The position numbers and the translations under genes were made by a program. A DNA stretch of 64,000 nt from Acidobacteriota bacterium. Lineage in GTDB: Bacteria; Acidobacteriota; Terriglobia; Acidiferrales; UBA7541. The DNA is taken from NCBI GenBank assembly GCA_013289835.1, contig JABCZG010000002.1, positions 278,993-342,992 of the forward strand. The letters are read 5' to 3'. The stretch's first letter is position 1; each line of letters begins with the position of its first letter. Of the stretch, positions 51,942-61,751 are shown piece after piece. Below the pieces are notes generated by a model. The model had not been told where the DNA came from. It saw only the letters and a program-made list of their open reading frames with translations, and searched no databases.

Positions 51942-52817
51942 CTAGAGCGAGCGCAGAAGTTTGTACAGTTCGTTGGCCGCATCGAAATCCGCCTCAAGCT
52001 CGCGGGAAGCAAGCCGCTCCCGAAGATCGTCCAGCCGCCGCGCAAAAAGATCCAGCGCTGCGGACAGCACTTCCTGATTGGTCAGCACAATATCCCGCCA
52101 CGTCGAATACGGACTGCCCGCCAGCCGCAGCGAATCGCGCAGTCCCGGACCCGCGAGTGTAATCGGCAACCCGTTTTCATCCAGCCGGTCGTAAAGAAAT
52201 CCCGCCAGCGCCACCGCCGCCAGTTGTGGCAGATGCGAAGCCAGCCCGACTGCATAATCGTGCTGCGGAGCGCCTAGCCAAAGCGGCCGAGTGCCGATCT
52301 TCTCCAGAATCTTCACGAACGCCGAAACGCGCGGGTCCTCCTGCAACGAAGACGCCCCAATCAGCGCGTAAGTGTTCCCGCCGAAAAGCTCCGCGTCAGC
52401 GCTCGCGATCCCGGCAAGTTCCCTTCCAGCCATCGGATGCCCGCCCAGAAAAAACGGCCCATTCGCCACAGGAAAGAGTTCCGACGCCGCCTGCGTAATC
52501 CGCACTTTGGTGCTGCAAGCATCGGTAACGAGCGCATGAGAAGGCGCATGCCGCGCAATCTCCGGAAGCAAATCGAGCGTGGCAGCGATCGGTAGCGCGA
52601 TGTAAATGAGATCCGCATTGCGCAGCGCAGGAGCAAGCTCGCCGGAAAACGCCTCCTCAATCGCGCCTCGCGTCTGCGCCTGTCGGACCGTCTCCGCACG
52701 GTCCCACCCAGCGACGTGCATGTCCTTGGTGTACTTGCGCAGCGCAAGCGCAAACGATCCGCCGATCAAACCTGTGCCGAGAACAGTAACCCGCGAAATG
52801 AGATGACCGGCCGCCAT
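51942..52817 (-). CDS. tyrA: Prephenate dehydrogenase TyrA
   Basis: 291 residues. NAD fold VTVLGTGLIGGSFALALRK at 9-27, DACSTKVRITQA, GGHPMAGRELAGIASADAEL with the prephenate-site His, and an all-helical second domain. Converts prephenate to 4-hydroxyphenylpyruvate for tyrosine. Three bases after the DAHP synthase gene. Confidence 0.93.
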   Translation of the reverse strand: MAAGHLISRVTVLGTGLIGGSFALALRKYTKDMHVAGWDRAETVRQAQTRGAIEEAFSGELAPALRNADLIYIALPIAATLDLLPEIARHAPSHALVTDACSTKVRITQAASELFPVANGPFFLGGHPMAGRELAGIASADAELFGGNTYALIGASSLQEDPRVSAFVKILEKIGTRPLWLGAPQHDYAVGLASHLPQLAAVALAGFLYDRLDENGLPITLAGPGLRDSLRLAGSPYSTWRDIVLTNQEVLSAALDLFARRLDDLRERLASRELEADFDAANELYKLLRSL

Positions 52818-52820
52818 GGA

Positions 52821-53840
52821 TCAGGTGATGCGCCGGCCGATGGCCGGAGCGATAATCCGAAGTTCGCCCATAAGCTGCGCGAATTGCCCCGGCTCCAGCG
52901 ACTGCGCCCCGTCGGAAAGTGCGTGGTCCGGATCGTTGTGCACTTCGATGAGCAAGCCATCGGCTCCGGCTGCGACGGCCGCGCGCGCCATCGGCGCCAC
53001 CTTGTCGCGCCGCCCCGTGCCATGCGAAGGATCGCCAAACATCGGCAGATGCGAAAGCTTCTTCACCACGGGAATCGCCGCGATATCAAACGTGTTGCGC
53101 GTATACGTTTCAAACGTGCGAATGCCGCGCTCGCACAAAATCACGCTGAAATTTCCTCCCGCGAGAATATATTCCGCGCTCATCAAAAGCTCTTCCATCG
53201 TCGCGGACATCCCGCGCTTCAACAGTACCGGCTTGCGGACTTCGCCCAACGCACGCAGCAAATAATAGTTCTGCATGTTCCGCGCGCCCACCTGGAAAAT
53301 GTCCACATACCCCATCATCATCTGAATCTGCGAAGCGTCCATCACCTCGCTGATGGTAAACAGCCCGAACTTGTCCGCCGCTTCCCGCATCAGCTTCAGT
53401 CCCGGCTCACCCATTCCCTGAAACGCATAAGGCGAAGTGCGCGGCTTGAACGCCCCGCCGCGCAAAATCTTTGCACCCGCTTTGGAGATACTTTCCGCGA
53501 TGGAGAAAATCTGTTCGCGCGATTCCACCGAGCAAGGGCCCGCAGCGACCACCACGTCCGGCCCTCCGATTTTCACTCCGCGTCCGAGATCAACGATCGT
53601 GCCATCCGGCTTGAACTGCCGGCTCGCCAGCTTGAACGGCTGCGTAATACGCATAACTTCCCGCACGCCCTCAAGCAATTCGAAATCGCGATGATCGAAA
53701 TCCCGGTGCACGCCGACGGCGCCAAGCACCGTATGCGATTCCCCCGTCGACCGGTGCACGTTAAATCCGCTCGCGACCAGCCGGTCAATCACATGCTGGA
53801 TTTGGCCGTCAGTGGCCCCTTCTTGCATCACAATGACCAT
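52821..53840 (-). CDS. aroF: DAHP synthase (AroF, class I-beta)
   Basis: 339 residues. N-terminal ferredoxin-like regulatory domain ([19 protein letters not shown], residues 1-70), then the barrel: [35 protein letters not shown] and [18 protein letters not shown]. The class I-beta type (as in Thermotoga and Bacillus) can be feedback-controlled through the N-terminal domain. Enters the shikimate pathway; placed upstream of tyrA. Confidence 0.93.
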   Translation of the reverse strand: MVIVMQEGATDGQIQHVIDRLVASGFNVHRSTGESHTVLGAVGVHRDFDHRDFELLEGVREVMRITQPFKLASRQFKPDGTIVDLGRGVKIGGPDVVVAAGPCSVESREQIFSIAESISKAGAKILRGGAFKPRTSPYAFQGMGEPGLKLMREAADKFGLFTISEVMDASQIQMMMGYVDIFQVGARNMQNYYLLRALGEVRKPVLLKRGMSATMEELLMSAEYILAGGNFSVILCERGIRTFETYTRNTFDIAAIPVVKKLSHLPMFGDPSHGTGRRDKVAPMARAAVAAGADGLLIEVHNDPDHALSDGAQSLEPGQFAQLMGELRIIAPAIGRRIT

Positions 53841-53894
53841 TGGCTTTTCCTGCTCTCCTGGACCTTTCCCGTAAATACCGGAAAACGGCCGGTT

Positions 53895-54191
53895 TTATTT
53901 CTTGTCTTTCCCTGCGCTATCGCCAGAATGCATGGCATCGCGTTCCGCGGCGCGCGCTTCGTCAATAATGCGTTCAAACAAGCGCCGGATTGCAGCATCC
54001 GTCAGCGGCCCGGAATTGTTCTGCTCCGCGTTCGAAAGCACTTCGTTCTCGCGGTCCGGCTGGTATAGCGGAATTCTCGCCGCCTGCTTGAGCTTTCCGA
54101 TTTCCAGCGCGCACTGCGAACGCGCATTCAATAGCTCCACCAGTTTTTTGTCAATCTCATCGATGCGGCGTCGCCAATCACTCAAATTCAT
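53895..54191 (-). CDS. Chorismate mutase (AroQ type)
   Basis: 98 residues. LSDWRRRIDEIDKKLVELLN is the AroQ helix with the first catalytic Arg, then EIGKLKQAARIPLYQPDREN (Lys and Arg) and a helix with RRLFERIIDEARAAERDA. Turns chorismate into prephenate. Overlaps trpA by ATGA. Confidence 0.92.
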   Translation of the reverse strand: MNLSDWRRRIDEIDKKLVELLNARSQCALEIGKLKQAARIPLYQPDRENEVLSNAEQNNSGPLTDAAIRRLFERIIDEARAAERDAMHSGDSAGKDKK

Positions 54192-55054
54192 GGTGCCACC
54201 CCGCCACGATGCATCGGAGCCTCACGCCGCGAAAGGCCATGCCGCGCCGCTTCTTTGAGCGCGCGAACGTGCTCCGCCAGCGCCACCGCGCCCGCCTCCA
54301 CAGACTTCGCTCTTTCAATTTCGGAAACGAGCGCAGATCCGACCACGGCAGCATCCGCGAGGCCGCCGAGAACAGAAACGTGCCCCGGAAGCGAAATGCC
54401 AAATCCAACTGCGATCGGTAGTTGCGTGACGCTACGAGCCCGCCGGAGAAGCGCAGGCAAATCATCCGGCAAAGCATCCTTCGCGCCAGTAACGCCCGTG
54501 CGAGAAATCAAATAAAGAAAACCCGAAGAGCAGCCCGCGATTTTCGCCAATCGTTCATCCGTGGAAGTCGGCGCCCCAAGAAAAATGGTATCGAGATGGT
54601 GCGCTGCAAGAATGCGCCGATATTCTTCCGATTCTTCCGGCGTAAGATCCGTCGCAAGCACGCCATCGGCCCCAGCCGACTCCGCCGCAGACGCAAATTT
54701 TTCCAGTCCCATCTGCAGAATGGGATTGTAGTAGCTGAAGAGAACAAGCGGCACTTGCGAAGATTGCCGAATACGGTGAACGAGTCCGAGGACTCCAGCT
54801 AGCGTTGTGCCGGACTTGAGCGCGCGTTCCGAAGCCCGCTGAATCGTCGGCCCATCCGCCAGTGGATCGCTGAACGGCACCCCAAGTTCAATGACGTCAG
54901 CTCCCGCTTCAGCCAGTGCCAGCATATATTTCAGCGTAGCGTCGAGCGACGGATCACCCGCGGTGATATAAGCCACGATGCCCATCTCTCCCGACGCACG
55001 CAGCTCCGCGAAGCGTTTAGAAATGCGAGTCGAATTGGCGGCAATACCGGACAT
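54188..55054 (-). CDS. trpA: Tryptophan synthase alpha subunit
   Basis: 288 residues from the ATG at 55054. Catalytic Glu and Asp in GADVIELGVPFSDPLADGPT and DGVLATDLTPEES; GVTGAKDALPDDLPALL and VGFGISLPGHVSVLG close the barrel. Cleaves indole-glycerol phosphate to indole. 18 bp after trpB. Confidence 0.95.
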   Translation of the reverse strand: MSGIAANSTRISKRFAELRASGEMGIVAYITAGDPSLDATLKYMLALAEAGADVIELGVPFSDPLADGPTIQRASERALKSGTTLAGVLGLVHRIRQSSQVPLVLFSYYNPILQMGLEKFASAAESAGADGVLATDLTPEESEEYRRILAAHHLDTIFLGAPTSTDERLAKIAGCSSGFLYLISRTGVTGAKDALPDDLPALLRRARSVTQLPIAVGFGISLPGHVSVLGGLADAAVVGSALVSEIERAKSVEAGAVALAEHVRALKEAARHGLSRREAPMHRGGVAP

Positions 55055-55072
55055 TAGGTTTGGCAAGAAAGA

Positions 55073-56284
55073 TTAGAGCAGGCGGGAGTAAGTGTCCATG
55101 TCCTTGTCGCCCCGGCCGGAGAGGTTGAGGATGACGAGGCTGTCCTTGCTTATTTTGGGGACGCGTTCGATTAACCCAGCAATGGCGTGCGCGGATTCCA
55201 GCGCCGGGATGATGCCTTCCGTGCGCGAGAGAAGGCGCGCGGCGTCGAGCGCAGCTTGATCGGAGACGGCGGAGTATTCAGCACGGCGCTGATCGGCGAG
55301 CCATGCGTGTTCGGGTCCGATGGCGGGATAGTCCAGCCCGGCCGAAATGGAATGCGTCGTGGCGATCTGTCCATCTTCATTCTGCAAAACGTAAGTGTAA
55401 GTGCCCTGCAGCACGCCAGGGCGCGCGCCAGTGAATCCTTGCGCGGCGGCAAGGCGCGCGGCGTGTTCGCCGAGTTGACCGCCGCGACCACCGGCTTCGA
55501 TACCGATCATTTTTACGTCGGTGTCCCGCAGGAAATTATGAAAGAGTCCAATGGCGTTCGAACCGCCGCCCACGCACGCGATGAGATGCGTAGGAAGCCG
55601 CTTCTCAGCGGCCAGAATCTGCTCCCGCGCTTCGCGCCCAATCACAGACTGAAAATCGCGCACCATCGTCGGATAAGGATGCGCGCCAAGAACCGAGCCT
55701 AGAAGATAGTGCGTGGTGCGCACGTTGGTCACCCAATCGCGCATCGCCTCATTAATGGCGTCTTTGAGCGTGCGGCTCCCGGAATCCACGCCCACAACCT
55801 GCGCGCCAAGCATGCGCATGCGCGCCACGTTCAGCGCCTGCCGCGCCATATCCTCCGTGCCCATGTACACAACGCATTCGAGGCCAAAGTGGGCGGCCAC
55901 CGTCGCGGAAGCGACTCCGTGCTGCCCCGCGCCAGTTTCCGCGACGATGCGCGGCTTCCCCATTTTCACGGCAAGCAGAGCCTGCCCGATAGCGTTGTTG
56001 ATTTTGTGCGCACCGGTATGCAGCAAATCTTCACGCTTGAGATAAATTCTCGGCCCGCCAAGTTTCTCCGTAAGGCGCGAAGCAAATTGCAGCGGCGTCG
56101 GACGCCCCGCGAAATTCTTCAGAAGATCCTGAAACTGAGCCTGAAACGAGGGATCGGATTTTGCGATTTCATAGGCGCGCTCCAATTCGAACAGCGGCAC
56201 CATCAGCGTTTCCGGAACATAGCGCCCGCCATAAGGCCCAAACCGGCCCGGCGCCGTCGTCGGAGATTGAAGAATGGAGCTCAT
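55073..56284 (-). CDS. trpB: Tryptophan synthase beta subunit
   Basis: 403 residues from the ATG at 56284 (GGAAG upstream); the frame's earlier TTG at 56296 is not needed. Pyridoxal lysine in [17 protein letters not shown], plus [19 protein letters not shown] and [13 protein letters not shown]. Joins indole to serine. 30 bp after trpF. Confidence 0.96.
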   Translation of the reverse strand: MSSILQSPTTAPGRFGPYGGRYVPETLMVPLFELERAYEIAKSDPSFQAQFQDLLKNFAGRPTPLQFASRLTEKLGGPRIYLKREDLLHTGAHKINNAIGQALLAVKMGKPRIVAETGAGQHGVASATVAAHFGLECVVYMGTEDMARQALNVARMRMLGAQVVGVDSGSRTLKDAINEAMRDWVTNVRTTHYLLGSVLGAHPYPTMVRDFQSVIGREAREQILAAEKRLPTHLIACVGGGSNAIGLFHNFLRDTDVKMIGIEAGGRGGQLGEHAARLAAAQGFTGARPGVLQGTYTYVLQNEDGQIATTHSISAGLDYPAIGPEHAWLADQRRAEYSAVSDQAALDAARLLSRTEGIIPALESAHAIAGLIERVPKISKDSLVILNLSGRGDKDMDTYSRLL

Positions 56285-56314
56285 ATTCTTCCGCAAACCT
56301 GCGATTCGAGTGTC

Positions 56315-56944
56315 CTACTTGCGTTCCGCGCGCCGCACTTCCTGAATAAATTCGCGCAGCCGCCCGTGGTCTTTCTTTCCCGGCTTCAATTCTACACCGC
56401 TGGCGACATCAACTCCGTAAGGACGCACAATGCGCACCGCCGCCGCCACATTCTCGACCTTCAACCCGCCCGCCAAAATAATACGTCGTCCCTTCGTGGC
56501 GCGCCGCGCCGCGTCCCAATCTGTCGAGTGGCCTGTACCGCCATATTGGCCCGTATGCGCCGCGTCAAAGAGGTACGCAAACGCATCCGGAAATTCGTTG
56601 AGAGTCGCTAGCTCGAAATCCGGCTCCACGCGAAAAGCCTTGATGACCGGCACGCTGCGCGCCAGTTCTGCTACGGTCTTCGGGGTCTCATCGCCATGCA
56701 GTTGCGCAGCGTCCAGCTTCACCAACCGGCATAACGCAGCTACATCTGCAGCCGGGGCATTCACAAAAATGCCCACCGCTTCCACGCTCTTCGGAAGTTG
56801 TGGCCGTATTTTCTTCGCTTCGGCTTCCGTCAGGCAACGGGGGCTCTTTGGGTAAAAGTTAAATCCGAGCAGATTCGCCCCAGCCTCAATCGCGGCGAGC
56901 GCATCGGCTGAATTCGTGATGCCGCAGATTTTCACGCGAACCAT
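56315..56944 (-). CDS. trpF: Phosphoribosylanthranilate isomerase
   Basis: 209 residues. VKICGITNSADALAAIEAGA, LGFNFYPKSPR, LVKLDAAQLHGDE with the acid, and RRIILAGGLKVENVAAAV. Third step of the trp branch. Six bases after trpC. Confidence 0.94.
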   Translation of the reverse strand: MVRVKICGITNSADALAAIEAGANLLGFNFYPKSPRCLTEAEAKKIRPQLPKSVEAVGIFVNAPAADVAALCRLVKLDAAQLHGDETPKTVAELARSVPVIKAFRVEPDFELATLNEFPDAFAYLFDAAHTGQYGGTGHSTDWDAARRATKGRRIILAGGLKVENVAAAVRIVRPYGVDVASGVELKPGKKDHGRLREFIQEVRRAERK

Positions 56945-56950
56945 GGCCGC

Positions 56951-57763
56951 CTACTGCGTTCCCGCTGGAGAAAGAAGCAAAGAAGAAAGCGCCGCGGCCG
57001 GATCGGCCGAGATCATCAGATGCGTCCCAATGAGGAAAGCGTCAAAGCCAGCTGCCCTAAGTTTCGAAAGATCGTCGTGCGTTCGCAAACCAGACTCGCT
57101 GACGGCGATGCAATCGTCAGGTATGTGTCCGACGAGTTCGAACGAAGTCTCCACCCGCACCGAAAGCGTAGTCAGGTCGCGATTATTTACGCCCAGGATG
57201 CGCGCACCGGCGGTGAGTGCGCGATCAAGCTCGGCTGCCGTGTGGACTTCTACAAGCGGCTCCATGCCGAGTTCGCGGCCAAGAGCGATGAGCTCGCGAA
57301 GTAGTCCATCTCCGAGCGCGGCAACGATGAGCAGAAAACTGTCTGCATCGTTCGCGCGCGTTTCCCACACTTGCCACGGATCAAAAATAAAATCCTTCCG
57401 CAAAACCGGCAGCTGGATTGCCTCGCGCGCATCGCGAAGATTTTTCAGCGACCCGCGAAAAAATTCCGCCTCCGTCAGAACCGAAAGCGCGCAAGCTCCC
57501 GACGACTCCAACGCCTGCGCGAGGGTCACCGGATCGAACGGATCGCGAAGCACACCGCGCGAAGGCGAAGCCGGCTTAAGTTCCGCGAGAACATTCAGCC
57601 CGTCGCGGCAAAGCGCCGCGGAAAAATCACGCAGTGGCGTGGCCGCTTTCACGCCATACTTGAGTACCGTCTCCGGCACCACCCGCTTGCGATGATCCAC
57701 CTCCGCGCGGCGTGCTTCGAGAATGCGATCCAGCACCGTTCCCGGGTTGGCATGAGCAGACAT
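56951..57763 (-). CDS. trpC: Indole-3-glycerol phosphate synthase
   Basis: 270 residues. LNVLAELKPASPSRGVLRDP, LRKDFIFDPWQVWETR with the catalytic Lys, and LGVNNRDLTTLSVRVETS. First gene of the aromatic operon. No Shine-Dalgarno sequence is visible; the promoter's predicted start is eight bases before the ATG, so the leader is far too short for a trp attenuator. trpE, trpG and trpD are not in the window. Confidence 0.95.
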   Translation of the reverse strand: MSAHANPGTVLDRILEARRAEVDHRKRVVPETVLKYGVKAATPLRDFSAALCRDGLNVLAELKPASPSRGVLRDPFDPVTLAQALESSGACALSVLTEAEFFRGSLKNLRDAREAIQLPVLRKDFIFDPWQVWETRANDADSFLLIVAALGDGLLRELIALGRELGMEPLVEVHTAAELDRALTAGARILGVNNRDLTTLSVRVETSFELVGHIPDDCIAVSESGLRTHDDLSKLRAAGFDAFLIGTHLMISADPAAALSSLLLSPAGTQ

Positions 57764-57777
57764 TCGCGTAAGTTTGT

Positions 57778-57806
57778 ATGCTAGGGGTGCAAAGTGCCGG
57801 AGTCAA
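57778..57806 (-). promoter_or_regulatory. Promoter of the trp-aro operon
   Basis: Minus strand: TTGACT (57806-57801), 17 bp, TAGCAT (57783-57778). Predicted start about 57771. Confidence 0.65.
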
Positions 57807-57846
57807 ATGGCGTGGACTCTGGCGTTCGAATGAATTGGGAGAACGA

Positions 57847-58629
57847 ATGGGATACGGAGAGACTTACGGAAGTCTATTGAACGCGATCGCGGAGGAGGCG
57901 GACAAAATTGCGATGCGCTATTTCCGCGCGGAAGAATTGCGGATTGACCGAAAGGGCGACGGAACCGCGGTAACGCAAGCGGACCACGCCGTGGAAGAAA
58001 TGGCGCGCGCAAGAGTCGCCGCAAGCGGATTGCCACTGGACGTTCTGGGTGAGGAAATGGGCGGCGCCGACTCAAACGCCGCAAGCACCTCGGGACGCGC
58101 GCGCATGATTATCGATCCCATTGACGGCACCGAAGAATTTTCGCGCGGAATTCCAACCTTTGGCACGCTGATGGGCATCGAGCATAATGGCGAAATCGTC
58201 GCCGGAATGTGTAGTGCCCCGGCGCTCGGCACGCGCTGGTGGGCGTATCGCGGAGAAGGCGCGTACCGCAATGGCAAGCGCATGCACGTTTCCAACGTGG
58301 ACACCCTCGCCAAAGCCATGATTTTCACCACCGGAACTGGCCCGAAGAAAAATCCTGCCATGCGCGCAAAGCTGCGCCTGCTTGCCGATACCGCGAAAAA
58401 TGGCCGCGCCATCGGCGGATTTTGGCAACACATGCTGGTCGCCGAAGGCGCCATCGAAGTTGCCGTGGACCTCACCTCGCAAGCGTGGGATCTCGCGCCG
58501 CTCGGAATCATCGTGGAAGAAGCGGGTGGCCGCTCCACCAGTGTGAGTGGCGAGCGAACGATTTATTCGGGAGAACTCGTGAGCACCAACGGAAAACTTC
58601 ACGGCGAAGTGCTGAAGATTCTGGCGTAG
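57847..58629 (+). CDS. Inositol monophosphatase-family phosphatase (possible histidinol phosphatase)
   Basis: 260 residues from the ATG at 57847 with GGGAGAA upstream. Metal sites of the IMPase fold: TQADHAVEEM, GEEMGG, DPIDGTEEFSRGIPTFGTLM and AWDLAPLGIIVEEAGG. The combination DPIDGT-x-x-F-x-RG and the W-D-L-A-P-L block resemble HisN-type histidinol phosphatases more than SuhB, but substrate cannot be fixed from the sequence. Divergent from the trp operon. Confidence 0.8.
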   Translation: MGYGETYGSLLNAIAEEADKIAMRYFRAEELRIDRKGDGTAVTQADHAVEEMARARVAASGLPLDVLGEEMGGADSNAASTSGRARMIIDPIDGTEEFSRGIPTFGTLMGIEHNGEIVAGMCSAPALGTRWWAYRGEGAYRNGKRMHVSNVDTLAKAMIFTTGTGPKKNPAMRAKLRLLADTAKNGRAIGGFWQHMLVAEGAIEVAVDLTSQAWDLAPLGIIVEEAGGRSTSVSGERTIYSGELVSTNGKLHGEVLKILA

Positions 58630-58744
58630 TGCGATTTTTTCCTGCGGGCAAATCGCTTGCCAAATTGGATGTTTCTTCCTCGGCGGACAAAGTCTAGTTT
58701 TTCAAATTAGAGAAATGTCGTCATCTGCTACCGGAGGTTTCCCA

Positions 58745-59593
58745 ATGGACATACGCATACAAGCCGAGAAAGCCGTGAAATTCCGCAAGTTGCACCACGG
58801 CCCGCGAATGCTGCTTCTCCCGAACGCCTGGGACGTGGCTAGCGCGCGCATTCTGGAAGAATGCGGGCACCCTGCCATTGCCACGACCAGCGCGGGGATC
58901 GCGTACTCCCTAGGTTATCCGGACGGACAGCGCATCTCGCGCGATGAAATGCTGGAGATGGTGGGTCGTATCGCACGGGCCGTGCGCATTCCGGTCACCG
59001 CGGATTTGGAGGCGGGCTACGGCACGACTCCCAAAGAGATGGCGGAAACGGTGAAAGCTGCCATCGAAGCAGGCGCGATCGGAATGAATTTCGAGGATAT
59101 AACCGGCGACGACGAGAACTCGCAAGTTCCGCTATCGCTGCAAGTCGAAAAAATTCATGCCATCCGCGAAACGGCGGCATCGCTCGGCGTCCCATTTGTT
59201 TTGAACGCGCGCACGGACATTTATTTGATGCCCATTGGGCCGGAAGCAACGCGGTTCGAGCGCACCGTCGAGCGTCTGCGCGCGTATCGCAAGGCGGGAG
59301 CAGACTGCCTGTTTGCGCCCGGCGTGTACGATCGCGATACCATCGCCAAGCTGGTGAAAGCCGTGGACGGCCCGCTCAACATTCTGGCAAATCCGGCGTG
59401 CCCTCCAGTCGGGGAACTGGAAAAAATCGGCGTGGCCCGAGTCAGCGCAGGATCGGGTATCATGCGCGCGGCAATGGGCGCCGTGCAACGAATTGGCAAT
59501 GAAATGATTGAAAAGCGGTCTTGCGACGCGATGTTTGCCGGAGCAACACCCTTTATCGAACTGAAACGCATGATGACCCGCGGGCCAGCCTAG
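58745..59593 (+). CDS. Isocitrate lyase/PEP mutase family protein
   Basis: 282 residues from the ATG at 58745 with GGAGG eight bases upstream. LLPNAWDVASARILEECG, then TADLEAGYG (Mg-binding Asp/Glu), AIGMNFEDITGD, and VLNARTDIYL. The lyase-specific KKCGH loop of isocitrate lyase is absent, so it belongs to the broad PEP mutase-like group (oxaloacetate hydrolase, methylisocitrate-like lyases). Three bases before the uracil-DNA glycosylase gene. Confidence 0.87.
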   Translation: MDIRIQAEKAVKFRKLHHGPRMLLLPNAWDVASARILEECGHPAIATTSAGIAYSLGYPDGQRISRDEMLEMVGRIARAVRIPVTADLEAGYGTTPKEMAETVKAAIEAGAIGMNFEDITGDDENSQVPLSLQVEKIHAIRETAASLGVPFVLNARTDIYLMPIGPEATRFERTVERLRAYRKAGADCLFAPGVYDRDTIAKLVKAVDGPLNILANPACPPVGELEKIGVARVSAGSGIMRAAMGAVQRIGNEMIEKRSCDAMFAGATPFIELKRMMTRGPA

Positions 59594-59596
59594 CTC

Positions 59597-60292
59597 ATGC
59601 CTGAACAACTCTCTCAGCTGCGAATTCTGAATGAAGAAATCGTTGCGTGCCGCAAGTGCCCGAGGCTGGTGCGCTATCGCGAAAAAGTGGCGCGGGAAAA
59701 GCGCCGCGCGTATCGCGAGTGGAACTATTGGGGCAAACCGATTCCGGGATTCGGAGATGCGCACGCGCAACTCTTGATCCTTGGACTTGCGCCCGCAGCA
59801 CACGGCGCGAATCGCACAGGGCGGGTGTTCACTGGAGACCGTTCCGGCGATTTTCTCTACGCGGCGCTCCACAAAGCGGGCTTCGCGAACCAGCCTACTT
59901 CCGTGCAGCGCTACGACGGATTGCAGCTCACCAACGCGTACATTTCGGCGACGTGCCGATGCGCGCCACCGGACAATAAGCCGCTGCCGAAGGAAATCGA
60001 AAACTGCCGCGGCTACCTCGAACGCGAAATGGAAATCCTGAAACCAAAAGCGGTGCTCGCGCTTGGGAAAATTGCCTGGGACGCCTATCTAGAAATTTTG
60101 AAACAGCGCGGAGTGATTGCCTCGCGCTCGCTTTACCGATTTGCGCACGGCGCCGAAGCCGAAGTTGTTCCCGACTCACCGCGATTGTTTGGCGTTTACC
60201 ATCCCAGCCAGCAAAACACGCAAACCGGCCGCGTGACTCCCGCGATGTACGCCGTAGTCCTCCGCCGAATCCGCTCCTTCCTTGAAAAGTAG
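59597..60292 (+). CDS. Type 5 uracil-DNA glycosylase (UdgB-like)
   Basis: 231 residues. Fe-S cysteines in VACRKCPRLVRY and CRCAPP plus ENCRGYL; active site block LGLAPAAHGANRTGRVFTGD; C-terminal HPSQQNTQTGRVT. The GLAPAAHG-N motif lacks the catalytic Asp/Asn of family 4, a type 5 hallmark. Removes uracil, hypoxanthine and related bases from DNA. Cotranscribed with the preceding gene. Confidence 0.93.
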   Translation: MPEQLSQLRILNEEIVACRKCPRLVRYREKVAREKRRAYREWNYWGKPIPGFGDAHAQLLILGLAPAAHGANRTGRVFTGDRSGDFLYAALHKAGFANQPTSVQRYDGLQLTNAYISATCRCAPPDNKPLPKEIENCRGYLEREMEILKPKAVLALGKIAWDAYLEILKQRGVIASRSLYRFAHGAEAEVVPDSPRLFGVYHPSQQNTQTGRVTPAMYAVVLRRIRSFLEK

Positions 60293-60507
60293 CTGGCACG
60301 CCCGACCCACCTTAGCCGAAAAGTGTCGGAATCCCCTTGCGGGTCTGTGAAAGGCAAGACTGACAGTTGTTTGCCGCGGGCAGCCTGACACTGTCGGGGC
60401 GTCCCTCCAAGTGGCTTCTTTTCCAACACGTTGCGAGAACCGTTGTGCGTCTCCAGTGGCCTGCGGAGTGCATCGATAATCTGTTCAGTATTCCGCAGGA
60501 GGAGAAC

Positions 60508-61257
60508 ATGAAGAAGTCGAATAGCCAAATTGCATCGACAGGGATGGCGGTTTTGGCCATCATCCTGGTTGCTGGCGGCAGGTGCACAGCGCAGGAGCCT
60601 CCGCGCGAGCCGGCGCCGGCACAGGATTCCTCTGCTCCGCCGACAGTGGAGCACCCGCGTCAGAAGGCGGACGGCGGGCTACACGGGCTGCCGATCGAAA
60701 CTTATGCGGTCGCGCCCGGGACCAAGTTCCTCGTCAAGCTCGAGGAGGATATGAGTACGAAGGGCGCGCAGGATAACGCGAAGTTCAAGGTCAAGACATT
60801 AGGACCGCTAGAAGCGGGCAGCGGGATCTATCTCCCGGCGGGGGCGGAGATCGAAGGGCACATCAGCCACGTACAGCCGGCGGGAATGGCGGGCCGGGCG
60901 AAGCTGTGGCTGACGTTTGACGAGATTTATACCAAGTTTGGCGCCCTGCCGATCGTGGCCGAAGTGGTGAGCGTGCCGGGCGACCACAGCGTACGTTCCG
61001 GCCCGAAGCAGGAAGGCCTGATTGAGGGCCGCAGCAGCACGCAACAAGATGCCGCGGAGTCCGCAGCGGCCGGTGCGGCGCTTGGTGCAGTCAAGGGCGT
61101 GAAAGACAAGGACAAGAAGGAAGCCGCCGAAGGAGCGGCCTTGGGGGCGGTCACAGCGTATTTGACGGAGTCCGGCCGCGGCCATGAGCTCAATCTTCCA
61201 AAAGGCGCGAAACTCGAGCTGGAATTAGAGAGGGCACTCTACCTCGTTAAAGAGTAA
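60508..61257 (+). CDS. Secreted protein with glycine-zipper-like tail, 249 aa
   Basis: ATG at 60508 with GGAGGAGAA upstream. Signal sequence ASTGMAVLAIILVAGG, then a Pro-rich segment, a beta-type domain (GTKFLVKLEEDMSTKGAQD, SGIYLPAGAEIEGHIS) and Ala/Gly-rich stretches (AESAAAGAALGAVKGV, GAALGAVTAYL). The arrangement recalls DUF-type envelope proteins with TrbI-like beta folds; no firm family. The 215-bp gap before it (60293-60507) has no feature. Confidence 0.6.
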   Translation: MKKSNSQIASTGMAVLAIILVAGGRCTAQEPPREPAPAQDSSAPPTVEHPRQKADGGLHGLPIETYAVAPGTKFLVKLEEDMSTKGAQDNAKFKVKTLGPLEAGSGIYLPAGAEIEGHISHVQPAGMAGRAKLWLTFDEIYTKFGALPIVAEVVSVPGDHSVRSGPKQEGLIEGRSSTQQDAAESAAAGAALGAVKGVKDKDKKEAAEGAALGAVTAYLTESGRGHELNLPKGAKLELELERALYLVKE

Positions 61258-61259
61258 AA

Positions 61260-61736
61260 ATGCGAGTGTTGCTTTTTATTTGCGCCGGACTTTGGATGTC
61301 AGCCTCGACATTATCTCAGGGCCAGTCGGCGCCACCCGCTCCTAGTGTTCGAGTGCGACTCTTGGACTATAAGACAGGGCGGCCTCTCAAGGGCCGCTAC
61401 GTCCAGCTGACGTTGTCCGACCCCAGCGGAAACTACGGGCCTGATGCCGTGCTCTTGAAGGGCAAGACCGGAGCGGATGGCGTGGTTGTTTTCCGCCCCA
61501 AGGCTATCCCTTCACCGAGAGTGGACGTAGTTACTCTCGACGATATGCCGTGCACTGCGCCTGAAGAATTTGCGACGGATGTGATCGTTCAGCAGGGTAT
61601 CGTGGGAACCCAGGCTGATGTCCCGTTCTGCAAGCCTCACACATCTCCGATTCCAAATCCACGCCCCGGAGAAGTCGTTTTCTACGCCCATCGACTGAAT
61701 TTATGGCAGAGGTTCCGTCGTTCAATAGAGGAATGA
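61260..61736 (+). CDS. Secreted beta-sandwich protein, 158 aa
   Basis: Signal peptide LLFICAGLWMSASTLSQG. Mature part resembles a carboxypeptidase-regulatory or Cna-B fold: VRLLDYKTGRPLKGRYVQLT, KTGADGVVVFRPKAIPSP. Two Cys in the second half. Starts two bases after the preceding gene, so the two are one operon. No function known. Confidence 0.6.
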   Translation: MRVLLFICAGLWMSASTLSQGQSAPPAPSVRVRLLDYKTGRPLKGRYVQLTLSDPSGNYGPDAVLLKGKTGADGVVVFRPKAIPSPRVDVVTLDDMPCTAPEEFATDVIVQQGIVGTQADVPFCKPHTSPIPNPRPGEVVFYAHRLNLWQRFRRSIEE

Positions 61737-61751
61737 GACACACCCATTTCG

